A program made the translations under genes and the position numbers. Positions 1-8,812 of a stretch of 64,000 nt of DNA are shown here, in pieces. How positions within the stretch are numbered: position 1 is the first letter of the stretch; each line of letters begins with the position of its first letter. The DNA comes from Streptococcus pneumoniae (GTDB lineage Bacteria; Bacillota; Bacilli; Lactobacillales; Streptococcaceae). The stretch lies in contig NZ_CKYA01000007.1 in the NCBI RefSeq assembly GCF_001113365.1, positions 1 to 64,000 of the forward strand, in the 5' to 3' direction. The notes under the pieces are model-generated. The model did not search any database. It had not been told where the DNA came from and saw only the letters and a list, made by a program, of their open reading frames with translations.

Positions 1-115
1 ACCTCAAAACGGTGTTTTGAGCTGACTTCGTCAGTTCTATCCACAACCTCAAAACAGTGTTTTGAGCAACCTGCGCCTAGCTTTCTAGTTTGCTCTTTGA
101 TTTTTATTGAGTATA
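1..115 (+). repeat. BOX element (boxB and boxC parts, cut by window edge)
   Basis: The sequence has the palindromic boxB/boxC core (CTGACTTCGTCAG and CTCAAAACAGTGTTTTGAG) and ends in the typical boxC tail TTGATTTTTATTGAGTAT. The boxA part would lie left of base 1. Orientation is boxC to the right. The same family occurs at three other places in this window. Confidence 0.9.
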
Positions 116-144
116 AGCAGGCAAATCACTTTTGAAGATGAAAA

Positions 145-170
145 GAAGCAAGCCGAAGTTGGCTTGCTTT
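145..170 (-). terminator. ilvD rho-independent terminator
   Basis: A stem of ten bases (AAGCAAGCC paired with GGCTTGCTT, loop of six) lies directly after the ilvD stop codon and is followed on the minus strand by a T-rich stretch. It is symmetric enough to work on both strands. Confidence 0.8.
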
Positions 171-176
171 TTAAGT

Positions 177-1880
177 TTATTTTTTACCTGACTTGTCCAT
201 ATTCCAGAAGTCTGTCACGGCTCCGCGTGAAGCAGATGATACGATATGGGCATATTTACCGAGGACACCACGACTGTAAAGCGGTGGCAAGGTTGTTTCT
301 GCCTTGCGTTTTTCAAGTTCTTCTTCGGATACGGCCATGGAAATTTCTTTGGTATCTTGGTCAACCGTAACGATATCGCCTGTACGAAGGTAAGCAATTG
401 GTCCACCATCCTGAGCTTCAGGAGCGATATGTCCAACAACCAGACCATAAGTACCACCAGAGAAACGACCATCTGTCAAGAGGGCCACCTTGTCTCCTTG
501 ACCTTTACCAACGATCATTGATGAAAGTGACAGCATCTCAGGCATACCAGGACCACCTTTAGGTCCAACGAAACGAACAACGACTACATCGCCATCAACG
601 ATTTCATCTGTCAGAACGGCCTGAATAGCATCTTCTTCTGAGTCAAAGACCTTAGCTGGACCAACGTGACGACGCACTTTAACACCTGATACTTTAGCAA
701 CCGCACCATCAGGGGCAAGGTTCCCGTTCAAGATGATAAGCGGACCGTCTGCACGTTTTGGATTTTCAAGTGGCATGATAACTTTTTGACCTGGTGTAAG
801 GTCTGCAAAGTCAGCCAAGTTTTCAGCTACAGTCTTACCAGTACATGTAATGCGGTCTCCATGAAGGAAACCATTTGCCAAGAGGTATCTCATAACCGCA
901 GGCACACCACCGACTTCGTAAAGGTCTTGGAAGACATACTGACCAGATGGTTTCAAGTCGGCCAAGTGAGGCACACGTTCTTGGATCGTATTGAAGTCCT
1001 CAAGTGACAAGTCAACATTGGCAGCATGAGCAATGGCAAGCAAGTGAAGAGTGGCGTTTGTAGAACCACCGAGAGCCATCGTTACAGTGATGGCATCTTC
1101 AAAGGCTTCACGAGTCAAGATATCTGATGGCTTGAGACCGAGCTCCAACATCTTGACAACAGCACGTCCTGCTGCTTCGATATCTTCTTTTTTATCAGCT
1201 GATTCAGCTGGGTGAGATGAAGATCCTGGCAAACTCATACCGAGAACTTCGATAGCAGTCGCCATGGTATTAGCTGTGTACATACCACCACAACCACCAG
1301 GGCCAGGGCAGGCATTACATTCAAGACGTTTCACGTCCTCAGCCGTCATATCACCGTGATTCCATTTTCCGATACCCTCAAAAACAGAAACCAAGTCAAT
1401 GTCTTTTCCATCCAGTTTTCCAGGGGCGATAGTACCACCGTAAGCGAAAATAGCTGGGATATCCATATTGGCAATGGCAATCATGGAACCAGGCATGTTC
1501 TTGTCACAACCCCCGATAGCGACAAATGCATCCACATTGTGACCACCCATAGCTGCCTCGATTGAGTCCGCAATAATATCACGAGATGTCAAAGAGAAAC
1601 GCATACCAGGCGTTCCCATGGCAATCCCGTCTGCTACGGTAATAGTCCCAAACTGCACAGGCCAAGCACCTGCCGATTTGACACCCTCTTTAGCTAATTT
1701 CCCAAAATCATGCAAGTGAATGTTACATGGTGTATTTTCCGCCCAAGTCGAAATAACCCCAACAATCGGTGTTTCAAAGTCCTTATCTGTCATACCAGTC
1801 GCACGAAGCATGGCACGGTTTGGCGATTTTACCATACTGTCATAAATGCTACTGCGATGACGTTTATCTAATTCAGTCAT
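177..1880 (-). CDS. ilvD: Dihydroxy-acid dehydratase
   Basis: This 567-residue protein is a full-length IlvD. It dehydrates 2,3-dihydroxy-isovalerate and 2,3-dihydroxy-methylvalerate to the keto acids that precede valine, leucine and isoleucine. The Fe-S cluster cysteines are visible in GGCDKNMPG (about residue 125) and CNACPGPGGCGGMY (about residue 190), and the C-terminal FSGGTYGLVVGHIAPEA region is typical. The start is supported by GGGAGG eight bases upstream. It stands alone, with its own terminator and a CodY box upstream, so it is probably repressed when branched-chain amino acids are plentiful. Confidence 0.97.
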   Translation of the reverse strand: MTELDKRHRSSIYDSMVKSPNRAMLRATGMTDKDFETPIVGVISTWAENTPCNIHLHDFGKLAKEGVKSAGAWPVQFGTITVADGIAMGTPGMRFSLTSRDIIADSIEAAMGGHNVDAFVAIGGCDKNMPGSMIAIANMDIPAIFAYGGTIAPGKLDGKDIDLVSVFEGIGKWNHGDMTAEDVKRLECNACPGPGGCGGMYTANTMATAIEVLGMSLPGSSSHPAESADKKEDIEAAGRAVVKMLELGLKPSDILTREAFEDAITVTMALGGSTNATLHLLAIAHAANVDLSLEDFNTIQERVPHLADLKPSGQYVFQDLYEVGGVPAVMRYLLANGFLHGDRITCTGKTVAENLADFADLTPGQKVIMPLENPKRADGPLIILNGNLAPDGAVAKVSGVKVRRHVGPAKVFDSEEDAIQAVLTDEIVDGDVVVVRFVGPKGGPGMPEMLSLSSMIVGKGQGDKVALLTDGRFSGGTYGLVVGHIAPEAQDGGPIAYLRTGDIVTVDQDTKEISMAVSEEELEKRKAETTLPPLYSRGVLGKYAHIVSSASRGAVTDFWNMDKSGKK

Positions 1881-1907
1881 TTGTTCCCTCCCATTTCAGT
1901 TTTTACT

Positions 1908-1916
1908 ATTATAGCA
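1908..1916 (-). promoter_or_regulatory. ilvD extended -10 promoter
   Basis: On the minus strand TGCTATAAT forms an extended -10 (TATAAT at 1913-1908), about 30 bases before the ilvD start. The -35 at 17-bp spacing (TGTTCA) is weak, which fits reliance on the TGn extension. Confidence 0.6.
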
Positions 1917-1950
1917 CATTTTAAAAGCAATGAACAGAAGAAAATTCTTG

Positions 1951-1965
1951 AATTTTCAGAAAATT
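1951..1965. promoter_or_regulatory. CodY box upstream of ilvD
   Basis: AATTTTCAGAAAATT matches the 15-base CodY consensus AATTTTCWGAAAATT at every position. It lies about 38 bases upstream of the ilvD -10. CodY is the Gram-positive regulator that senses branched-chain amino acids and GTP, and ilv genes are classical targets. Confidence 0.85.
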
Positions 1966-1995
1966 CTATATACATATGAAATATTTAAAACTAAA

Positions 1996-2052
1996 AACAA
2001 CAAAGCGGATCAGGGCACTTTCTGATTACCAGAATATGCTTTTAATCCGCTC
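1996..2052 (-). terminator. Probable terminator of the transketolase/PTS operon
   Basis: AGCGGAT (2004-2010) pairs with ATCCGCT (2045-2051), with a smaller inner TCAG/CTGA stem. On the minus strand the hairpin is followed by CTTTGTTGTTTTT. The long loop makes it a moderate call. Confidence 0.5.
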
Positions 2053-2111
2053 GCTTTAAATAACGTAATGTAATTTTTACAGAAGTTCTTTCAGATAAGT
2101 GTATTTAACAT

Positions 2112-3044
2112 CTATCTTGCATTATAAAACGCTAAAACTTTCTCTTTTATATTCGATTCACTCAAACCATACTCATTAAGAAGATAATCCATTTTCCCAA
2201 CTTGACCGAATCTTTCTTGAACACCCATCCGATGAATTTTTGTTATTCCATCATCAGAGAATAATTCACATAAAGCACTGCCAATTCCACCTATCTGATT
2301 GTGGTTTTCTACAGTAAATATAGTTTTTCCACTTAACATTGTTTTTATCTGTTCTGGTATCGGTTTGATTCTAAATAAATCTATCACACCTACTGAATAA
2401 CCTAATTTAGACAGTTCATCCGCAACTCGAATACTTGGAGCAACCATTATACCAGAAGCAACGATTACAACATCTTCACCGTGTCTTAACTCAATGTAGC
2501 CTTTAGAAAAATCTTCTCCACCTTGATATACAGCCTCTGGAGCTTTTCTAATTGTTCGAATATATTTTAGTCCTTTTAAGTCTAATGTCTGGTTCAAGAT
2601 TTCACGAAATTGGATATCATCAGTTGCTTCGAAAATGATTGATTTAGGAATTAAACGTAACAATCCAATTTCTTCAAATGGCATATGTGTCCCACCATTC
2701 ATTTCTGCAGTTACTCCTGCATCTGATCCAATCACAGTGGCATCCAATTGTGCGTATCCAAGAGAAATAAATAATTGATCAAATACTCTTCGTGAAGCAA
2801 AAGGGCCAAATGTATGAAGATAAGGTCTAAACCCCTGAATAGATAAACCTGCTGCAAGTCCGACCATCTCTGCTTCCATGATCCCAACATTCACATAACG
2901 ATCTCCAAAGTCCTTTTCAAGATTATTAGTAGCCATCGAACTTGACAAATCTGCTTCTAAAACTACTATATCAGAATAACTTTGGTTAGCCTCTAAAAGG
3001 AAGTCTCTATATACATGCCGTAATTCCTTCGTACTTCTCATCAT
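2112..3044 (-). CDS. Transketolase, C-terminal half
   Basis: This 310-residue subunit matches the C-terminal transketolase half: a pyrimidine-binding domain (about residues 8-170, including MEAEMVGLAAGLS and FGPFASRRVFDQ) and a C-terminal domain (about 180-305). It works with the adjacent N-terminal subunit as a split thiamine-diphosphate transketolase moving two-carbon ketol units. Its start overlaps the stop of the upstream half by four bases (ATGA), so the two are translationally coupled. Such split enzymes are common next to ascorbate-type PTS genes, which suggests a role in pentose-like sugar catabolism rather than housekeeping. Confidence 0.9.
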   Translation of the reverse strand: MMRSTKELRHVYRDFLLEANQSYSDIVVLEADLSSSMATNNLEKDFGDRYVNVGIMEAEMVGLAAGLSIQGFRPYLHTFGPFASRRVFDQLFISLGYAQLDATVIGSDAGVTAEMNGGTHMPFEEIGLLRLIPKSIIFEATDDIQFREILNQTLDLKGLKYIRTIRKAPEAVYQGGEDFSKGYIELRHGEDVVIVASGIMVAPSIRVADELSKLGYSVGVIDLFRIKPIPEQIKTMLSGKTIFTVENHNQIGGIGSALCELFSDDGITKIHRMGVQERFGQVGKMDYLLNEYGLSESNIKEKVLAFYNAR

Positions 3045-3898
3045 TCTGTTTCCTCCAATTCCTGACTTAATCTTTCTACAACTGAAGTTAACATTTGTCT
3101 CTCCTCTACAGTAGGGCGAAGATGATGATTGGATTTCATTTCTTCCAGCTCTTGAACCCCTTGACCTTTAATAGTGTCTAATACAATGCACTTAGGTGAT
3201 AAATTATTTGACTGTTTTAATTGGACAATCCCTTCATAAATTTCTCTAATATCTGAACCCTTGACCCTAATGGATTCAAATCCAAATGCTGAAAATTTTT
3301 CTACGAAATCACCTGGACTACAAATATCCTTTGTAAAACCATCTAATTGTTTTTTGTTATCATCAACAAATACAATTAAGTTGGATAACTGTTGATGAGA
3401 AGCAAACTGTATAGCCTCCCAACATTGTCCCTCATTTAACTCACCATCTCCAACAATAGCATAAGTATAAAAAGGACTCTTTCTTATTCTCTGACCATAT
3501 GCAAGTCCGGTTGCAACACTAATTCCCTGTCCTAAAGATCCAGTTGTCATATCTATGCCCGGCGTTAGATTTCTATCAGGATGAGACGGTAATTTGGTTC
3601 CATTTGTATTTAAAGAATATAAGAATTCTCTGTCAAAGAAACCATTCAAATAGAGTGTACTGTATAGAGCTGGTCCTCCGTGACCTTTTGATAATATAAA
3701 ATAATCTCTATCTCGTGCTGCAAATATTTCTGGAGTCATTGGCATTATTTCACCATAAAGCACTGCTAAAACTTCTACTATAGACAGACTTCCTCCGTAA
3801 TGTCCGAATCCAAGATGATTCAAGGTTTCAAGAGTATTTAATCGGATTTTTGTTGCAAATTTTCTTAACTCATATTCTCTATTTTTACTTAAAATCAT
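3041..3898 (-). CDS. Transketolase, N-terminal half
   Basis: This 285-residue protein carries the thiamine-diphosphate binding half: HYGGSLSIVEVLAVLYG near residue 33, SKGHGGPALY near 69, and the metal/ThDP motif GDGELNEGQCWEA near 150. It needs the downstream C-terminal half to make a complete active site. It is three bases from the PTS IIC gene upstream and overlaps the next gene by four bases, so it is an internal gene of the operon 7579-2112. Confidence 0.92.
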   Translation of the reverse strand: MILSKNREYELRKFATKIRLNTLETLNHLGFGHYGGSLSIVEVLAVLYGEIMPMTPEIFAARDRDYFILSKGHGGPALYSTLYLNGFFDREFLYSLNTNGTKLPSHPDRNLTPGIDMTTGSLGQGISVATGLAYGQRIRKSPFYTYAIVGDGELNEGQCWEAIQFASHQQLSNLIVFVDDNKKQLDGFTKDICSPGDFVEKFSAFGFESIRVKGSDIREIYEGIVQLKQSNNLSPKCIVLDTIKGQGVQELEEMKSNHHLRPTVEERQMLTSVVERLSQELEETE

Positions 3899-3901
3899 CC
3901 C

Positions 3902-5248
3902 TTATTCCTCCTTTACAGATGGCTTTTTAATAAAGGATACTCCAAACATAACTGCTAAAATAAGAACAAGACCAATCACAATGCCTGCTTGTGAGCCAAA
4001 TTGATTTAACATTCCTAAAATAATTCCTGATAGACCAAAATCTGCATCTGAGAAAGTTGATCCTTGGAAACCAAGTCCTCCCAAAACTGGCATTAAAAAG
4101 ACTGGAAGAAAACTGATTAAAATACCTTGTAAAAATGCTCCAATAGTGGCTCCACGAACACCACCAGATGCATTCCCAATGACACCTGCAGTCGCTCCAC
4201 AGAAGAAATGAGGCACAACACCTGGTAAGATAACAACCGTTCCTGAAGCAATCATAATTGCCATACTTACTAAACCACCAACAAAACTAGAGATAAATCC
4301 AATTAGAACTGCATTGGGTGCATAAGTATAAACAATCGGACAATCCAAAGCAGGTTTTGAATTAGGTACAAGACGCTCTGAAATACCTTTAAAGGCTGGA
4401 ACAATTTCACCCAAAATAAGGCGAACACCTGCTAAAATAACAAATACCCCTGCTGCAAATTGACCTGCTAATTGTAAAGCATAAACTAGACCACTTGTAC
4501 CACTACTGATTTCTTTTTCTATATATTCTGACCCTGCAAAGATAGCTACAATAATGTAAATAACTGCCATGGATAAAGTAATACTAACAGTACTATCACG
4601 TAAAAAAGCTAAACTCTTTGGAAATTTAATGTCCTCTGTTGATTTTGATTTGTCACCGATAAGGCTACCAGTAAAACCACTCAACCAATATCCCAAAGAA
4701 CTGAAATGACCTAAAGCCACCTTGTCATTTCCAGTTAATTGAACCATATATTTTTGCACAAATGCTGGGGAAATACTCATAATAATACCGAGTGCTAATC
4801 CTCCTAGTAAGATAAGAGGCAAACTTGTAAAGCCAGCAACTGATAAAATGACTGCAATCATACACGCCATATATAGAGTGTGGTGCCCTGTTAAAAAGAT
4901 ATATTTGAATCGAGTAAAACGAGCAATTAAGATATTGAATACCATACCTGCAAACATAATCATTGCAGTAGCTGAGCCATATGTTGTTAAAGCTACAGCT
5001 ACAATTGCTTCATTATTCGGCACAACGCCAGATAAATGAAAAGCATGCTCAAACATGGTACCAAATGGATTTAAAGAATTTTGTACAATTCCTGCACCAC
5101 CAGATACAACTAAGAAACCAACAAAGGTCTTAATTCCACCTTTAATAATATCAGGTAATTTCTTCTTCTGAAGAACTAATCCTAAGATGGCAATTAAAGC
5201 TACTAAAATAGCTGGTGTACTAACAATATCCAATATGAACTTCATCAT
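3902..5248 (-). CDS. PTS permease IIC, ascorbate (UlaA/SgaT) type
   Basis: This 448-residue membrane protein has about ten to eleven hydrophobic segments and ends in a short charged tail. It starts directly with a hydrophobic helix (FILDIVSTPAILVALIAILGL) and has loop motifs such as GHHTLYMACM and LGHFSSLGYWLSG seen in UlaA-type IIC proteins. It should transport and help phosphorylate an ascorbate-like or pentitol-like substrate together with the IIB at 5261-5545. The true substrate cannot be read from the sequence. Confidence 0.88.
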   Translation of the reverse strand: MMKFILDIVSTPAILVALIAILGLVLQKKKLPDIIKGGIKTFVGFLVVSGGAGIVQNSLNPFGTMFEHAFHLSGVVPNNEAIVAVALTTYGSATAMIMFAGMVFNILIARFTRFKYIFLTGHHTLYMACMIAVILSVAGFTSLPLILLGGLALGIIMSISPAFVQKYMVQLTGNDKVALGHFSSLGYWLSGFTGSLIGDKSKSTEDIKFPKSLAFLRDSTVSITLSMAVIYIIVAIFAGSEYIEKEISSGTSGLVYALQLAGQFAAGVFVILAGVRLILGEIVPAFKGISERLVPNSKPALDCPIVYTYAPNAVLIGFISSFVGGLVSMAIMIASGTVVILPGVVPHFFCGATAGVIGNASGGVRGATIGAFLQGILISFLPVFLMPVLGGLGFQGSTFSDADFGLSGIILGMLNQFGSQAGIVIGLVLILAVMFGVSFIKKPSVKEE

Positions 5249-5260
5249 GACGCTAGCCTC

Positions 5261-5545
5261 CTATATAAGTCCTTTTTCTTCACAAAGTTTAGTAATTAAT
5301 TCTCGTAGTTCATCCATATCAATAATACTATTTAAGATACGAACATCTCCAAGATGACTAGCTGAATCAGCTAGATCACGACCAACAATCCAAATATCAG
5401 CAGCATTTGGATCTGCTCCACCTAAATCATAGTGTTCAACTTCTACATCTGAAACATTCAAATCACTCAATACAGATTCAATATTCATCTGTACCATAAA
5501 ACTTGAACCTAATCCTGAACCACAAGCTGTACCAATTTTTAACAT
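5261..5545 (-). CDS. PTS IIB component, ascorbate type
   Basis: This 94-residue protein has the phosphocysteine loop near its start (IGTACGSGLGSSFM, Cys8), the P-loop-like signature of lactose/ascorbate-type IIB subunits. It receives phosphate from IIA and passes it to the sugar on IIC. The genes on both sides are the regulator with a IIA domain (3 bases upstream) and IIC (12 bases downstream). Confidence 0.9.
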   Translation of the reverse strand: MLKIGTACGSGLGSSFMVQMNIESVLSDLNVSDVEVEHYDLGGADPNAADIWIVGRDLADSASHLGDVRILNSIIDMDELRELITKLCEEKGLI

Positions 5546-5548
5546 TAT

Positions 5549-7579
5549 TTAATCCTCCTGTTTAATTATCATTTCAATGTCATCATAGTTTTTTGATGAT
5601 ATTAAAGTTTGAACATGATTTTTATCTCTTAAAATTGTTGTTAAATGTGACAAAGCCTTTAAATGACTTTCATTATCAATGGCTGCAATACAAATCAACA
5701 ATCTTACCTCTTGTTCTGGATTATCCAATAAATAAATCGGTTCTTCCAAAACTAACATTGACATTCCTATTTCATTCACACCTTCATCTGGCCGAGCGTG
5801 AGGAATTGCTACTCCCTTCCCTAAATTAATAAAAGGCCCAAACTCTTCTACTTTTTGAATCATTGCCTCAGGGTAGTTCTCCGTTATCTTATCTTGATCC
5901 AAAAGCGGTTTAGCTGCTAAACGAATCGCCTCCTTCCATCCTAATTTTTGCGAACTAACCTGATAGGTTTCTTTGGTAATAAGTTGTTCTAGCACTGGTA
6001 CAATTTCCTTTCTATCATTTTTTTGATAAAGATAATTCTTTAACGCCAATCTTAATTCCAATTCTTGTGTAATAATTCCATATCTTTTGACAATATTCAG
6101 GATTTGTTCAATCTCAAAATCCCCATACTCTAAATTCGGAAAATCTTTTAATACTAGTTCTACTAGTTGTATTGCTTGCTCTTCAGTCATCATAACCGAG
6201 ACTAGATAATTTGGCTTTTCTGTCTCCACCTTTATGGTAGAAAAAACCATATCATAGTCACTACTAGCTTTCACCTGTAAATCATCAATCTTTGAGGTTC
6301 CTATAAACTCAATTTGAGGAAATAATGCTAATAGATTCTCTTTTAACATCAATGAAGAACTAACACCATTAGGACAAATGATTGCTGCTTTATAGCATTT
6401 TTGAGGCAAAGTATCTGCTTTCTTTAAATAACCTCCGAAATGGATAACAAAATATGCTGTTTCACTATCAGGTATGGGATTGTCAATAGCGTCCATCAAG
6501 GGCATCAAAGAATCTTTGACTAACTCAAATAAATCAGGATAATGTTCTTTAACATGCAATACATATTCATTTGAACTAGGTAAGCCGAACTTTAATCTAT
6601 AGTAAGCCGGTATAAGGTGGCGGCGAAGATTTTCTCTCAATCCTTCCCTTTGTTTAAAATGTAACAAAGAAATATCTTCCATCCTACTTATAATAGCCTC
6701 TGTTAATTGATTAAAGTAAACCGGAGCAACATCTACTTCACCTTCAAAGCAACTTGATAATAAAACGGTGATATAGCGATAATCATCCTCAGAAAACACC
6801 GTATCTATAATTCCCAAATCAACCACTGTATCCAATAAAATAGTGGTTATATCTTGAATAACAGGAGATACTAATGTCTCTGAAAGACCTACTCTTTCAA
6901 CATCCCTTTGATACCTACACAGAATGAATACTAAACCGAAAAGGCAAACTTTTAATTGATTAACAATAGGTACTAGCTGTAGCTTCTCATAATAATCTTT
7001 AACTACCTGATTTATCAAATCATAAGTTAATGAATACCCCCAACTGGATAAAACATAATCCAAACCCCAAATCCCTATGGAGGATTCCAGCAACTCACTA
7101 ACCATTTGAAAAGCTAAACGGTGCTTATTCCACTCTGAGCCGTGTAAAGTATAACCTTTTGCTCTACTGTACCCTAGCTCCAAATCATTATCTAACATAA
7201 TCTTTCTTAATGATTGAATATCAGATAAGGTTGTATTCTTACTTACTTTCAAAAAGTCTTGGTAATGATTATTCGATATAAAATCTAATCGGCAAAAAGT
7301 GTAAAGATAGATTAATGCTAAGCGAGTCGACTTTGGTAAAACCAATTCATCCGACTTAATAATATCTGTCAAAGACTGCTTCGTACGATTTGATAAACTA
7401 TAGCGACCTTGTTTTTTATCCAGCACTATCCCTTTATTAGCTAGATAAGGCACTAAATAATCTATTCCTTCTTTGACTTCCTTTATAGGTAAGCTCACCT
7501 TAACAGATAATTCATATAATGATAGCTCACAATGATCCATCAAAGTCATCAAAATAACTAGTGCTCTATAATCAAACAT
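5549..7579 (-). CDS. PRD-containing transcription regulator with fused EIIB-like and EIIA domains
   Basis: This 676-residue regulator resembles the LicR/MtlR (BglG-related) activators. In order it shows an N-terminal helix-turn-helix (about 1-60), a middle region fitting two PRDs (about 180-370), an EIIB-like domain with CPNGVSSSLML (Cys near 390), and a C-terminal EIIA domain with the phosphohistidine motif VAIPHARPDEG (His about 594). It is first in the operon, upstream of IIB and IIC, and no separate IIA gene is present. The fused IIA domain may therefore both sense PTS flux and phosphorylate the IIB. Confidence 0.9.
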   Translation of the reverse strand: MFDYRALVILMTLMDHCELSLYELSVKVSLPIKEVKEGIDYLVPYLANKGIVLDKKQGRYSLSNRTKQSLTDIIKSDELVLPKSTRLALIYLYTFCRLDFISNNHYQDFLKVSKNTTLSDIQSLRKIMLDNDLELGYSRAKGYTLHGSEWNKHRLAFQMVSELLESSIGIWGLDYVLSSWGYSLTYDLINQVVKDYYEKLQLVPIVNQLKVCLFGLVFILCRYQRDVERVGLSETLVSPVIQDITTILLDTVVDLGIIDTVFSEDDYRYITVLLSSCFEGEVDVAPVYFNQLTEAIISRMEDISLLHFKQREGLRENLRRHLIPAYYRLKFGLPSSNEYVLHVKEHYPDLFELVKDSLMPLMDAIDNPIPDSETAYFVIHFGGYLKKADTLPQKCYKAAIICPNGVSSSLMLKENLLALFPQIEFIGTSKIDDLQVKASSDYDMVFSTIKVETEKPNYLVSVMMTEEQAIQLVELVLKDFPNLEYGDFEIEQILNIVKRYGIITQELELRLALKNYLYQKNDRKEIVPVLEQLITKETYQVSSQKLGWKEAIRLAAKPLLDQDKITENYPEAMIQKVEEFGPFINLGKGVAIPHARPDEGVNEIGMSMLVLEEPIYLLDNPEQEVRLLICIAAIDNESHLKALSHLTTILRDKNHVQTLISSKNYDDIEMIIKQED

Positions 7580-7760
7580 TTCTCTTCCTTTCTAACTACA
7601 ATTATAGTGTAAAAGTTATAAGAATAAAAGAGTATTTGAGCACAATATAATCTCACCTTTTAAAAGAAATTATTGGGCTGAAAGTTTTTAGTAATTATTT
7701 TTCTACTTTTTCTTGACGTTATAAATTAAAGCGATATCATTTAGATAACAATTAATAGGA

Positions 7761-7910
7761 ATGGTTGAAATGGCACTAGAACGGCTCAATTAAGGGGAAT
7801 TGGTAGAGCTTGACAAAGAGCGAAAAGCTGCCATGGTTTCAAATCTCCTTGTCGTTCTTTGTGGCAATCATGATGCACAACCAATTGTCAACACAGGAAG
7901 TCTTTACTAA
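7761..7910 (+). pseudogene. Gene remnant, possibly the C-terminal end of an SPFH-like protein
   Basis: One frame runs from an ATG through an early in-frame TAA (codon 11) to a second TAA. It encodes a fragment containing DKERKAAMVSNLLVVLCG and ending in PIVNTGSLY. The ending recalls the C-termini of streptococcal SPFH/band-7 proteins, but this is a weak recollection. The fragment sits two bases before the next broken gene, so the two were probably an operon. Confidence 0.4.
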
Positions 7911-7912
7911 AG

Positions 7913-8112
7913 ATGGCTGAAGCTAAAAAAAGCAGATCCCCCTTCGACTCTCAACAAAGTTATACGCTGCACTCGCATCATGGGCAGAAGATAACTTCCG
8001 ATCAGTCAATGGGCAAATCGAGTATCTCCTCACAGAATGTGTCAAGCAACGGAAAAAAGACGGAAAATACGTATCAGAAACCATTGACGAACCATTTGAG
8101 ATTGATATTTAA
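7913..8112 (+). pseudogene. Broken Arc-like small DNA-binding protein gene
   Basis: The start MAEAKK is followed by a frameshift at an A7 run, and a second shift occurs near 7964 (AACAAAGTTATAC). Joining frames gives KKADPPSTLNK, then LYAALASWAEDNFRSVNGQI and a tail ending in DEPFEIDI. That pattern fits a short Arc/ribbon-helix-helix-like protein. As written it cannot make the intact product. The longer open frame 7913-8242 is a product of the first shift. Confidence 0.6.
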
Positions 8113-8117
8113 CACCT

Positions 8118-8153
8118 TCTCCTGTCTGCTAGGTCTGACAGGAGAATTTTTTC
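8118..8153 (+). terminator. Rho-independent terminator after the Arc-like remnant
   Basis: TCTCCTGTC (8118-8126) pairs with GACAGGAGA (8137-8145) and is followed by a run of T. It is intact although the gene before it is broken. Confidence 0.85.
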
Positions 8154-8178
8154 ATCTTTTTTTGTCAAGTAACTTTAC

Positions 8179-8207
8179 TTTACAAAAAAAATGTGTTATC
8201 CTAGTAT
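8179..8207 (+). promoter_or_regulatory. rpmF-rpmG promoter
   Basis: TTTACA (8179-8184), a 17-bp spacer and TAGTAT (8202-8207) lie about 57 bases before the rpmF start. Confidence 0.65.
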
Positions 8208-8263
8208 GGTTGATGAAAATCAGTAGATTGAATCGAATATAAATACCTAAAGGAGAAATCAAA

Positions 8264-8446
8264 ATGGCAGTACCTGCACGTCGCACTTCAAAAGCGAAGA
8301 AAAACAAACGTCGTACACACTACAAAGTAACAGCTCCATCTGTAAACTTTGACGAAACTACTGGAGATTACTCACGTTCTCACCGTGTATCACTTAAAGG
8401 ATACTACAAAGGACGTAAAATCGCTAAAGCTGCATCAGCTGAATAA
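8264..8446 (+). CDS. rpmF: Ribosomal protein L32 (bL32)
   Basis: This 60-residue basic protein begins [20 protein letters not shown], the standard bL32 start, and has a strong AAAGGAG ribosome-binding site. It is a structural protein of the large ribosomal subunit. It contains no cysteine, so it lacks the four-cysteine zinc ribbon of the zinc-binding form and is the zinc-independent version. It is followed 15 bases later by rpmG, and the two form an operon. Confidence 0.97.
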
Positions 8447-8461
8447 TAGAAGGGAGATACC

Positions 8462-8611
8462 ATGCGCGTAAATATTACACTTGAACACAAAGAATCTGGT
8501 GAACGCTTGTACCTTACTTCTAAAAACAAACGTAACACTCCAGACCGTCTTCAATTGAAGAAATACTCACCAAAACTTCGCAAACACGTTGTGTTTACAG
8601 AAGTTAAGTAA
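8462..8611 (+). CDS. rpmG: Ribosomal protein L33 (bL33), zinc-free form
   Basis: This 49-codon gene encodes [20 protein letters not shown] and so on, ending HVVFTEVK. It is a complete bL33. There are no cysteines, so it is the C-minus paralogue that does not bind zinc. An AGAAGGGAG ribosome-binding site lies just before the ATG. It shares a transcript with rpmF and is followed by a clear terminator. Confidence 0.95.
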
Positions 8612-8637
8612 GCATTCAATACGAATCAATACAGAAG

Positions 8638-8666
8638 AAAAACGCTTGATCGGCGTTTTTTCTTTT
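8638..8666 (+). terminator. rpmF-rpmG terminator
   Basis: AAAAACGC (8638-8645) pairs with GCGTTTTT (8653-8660), with a seven-base loop and further T residues. Confidence 0.9.
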
Positions 8667-8812
8667 TGTTAATTTCAGTACATTGCAATGAGAATCATTC
8701 GAATGACTACATTATTGATAATATTTGTTAAGCCATCAAAAGTAATTAACATTTCATAACGAGTAATCCTATTTAAACTCGTCTCACTATCTATTTTTTC
8801 TTATCTCTGTGT

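Noticed and set aside
7913..8242. 109-codon ORF as an intact gene
   Set aside because: Only its first six codons are in the original frame; the rest is read out of frame after the shift at the A7 run.
8685..8720. Fur-like or metal box TGAGAATCATTC after rpmG
   Set aside because: The match is weak, no suitable promoter overlaps it, and the zinc-free L32/L33 genes lie upstream of it.
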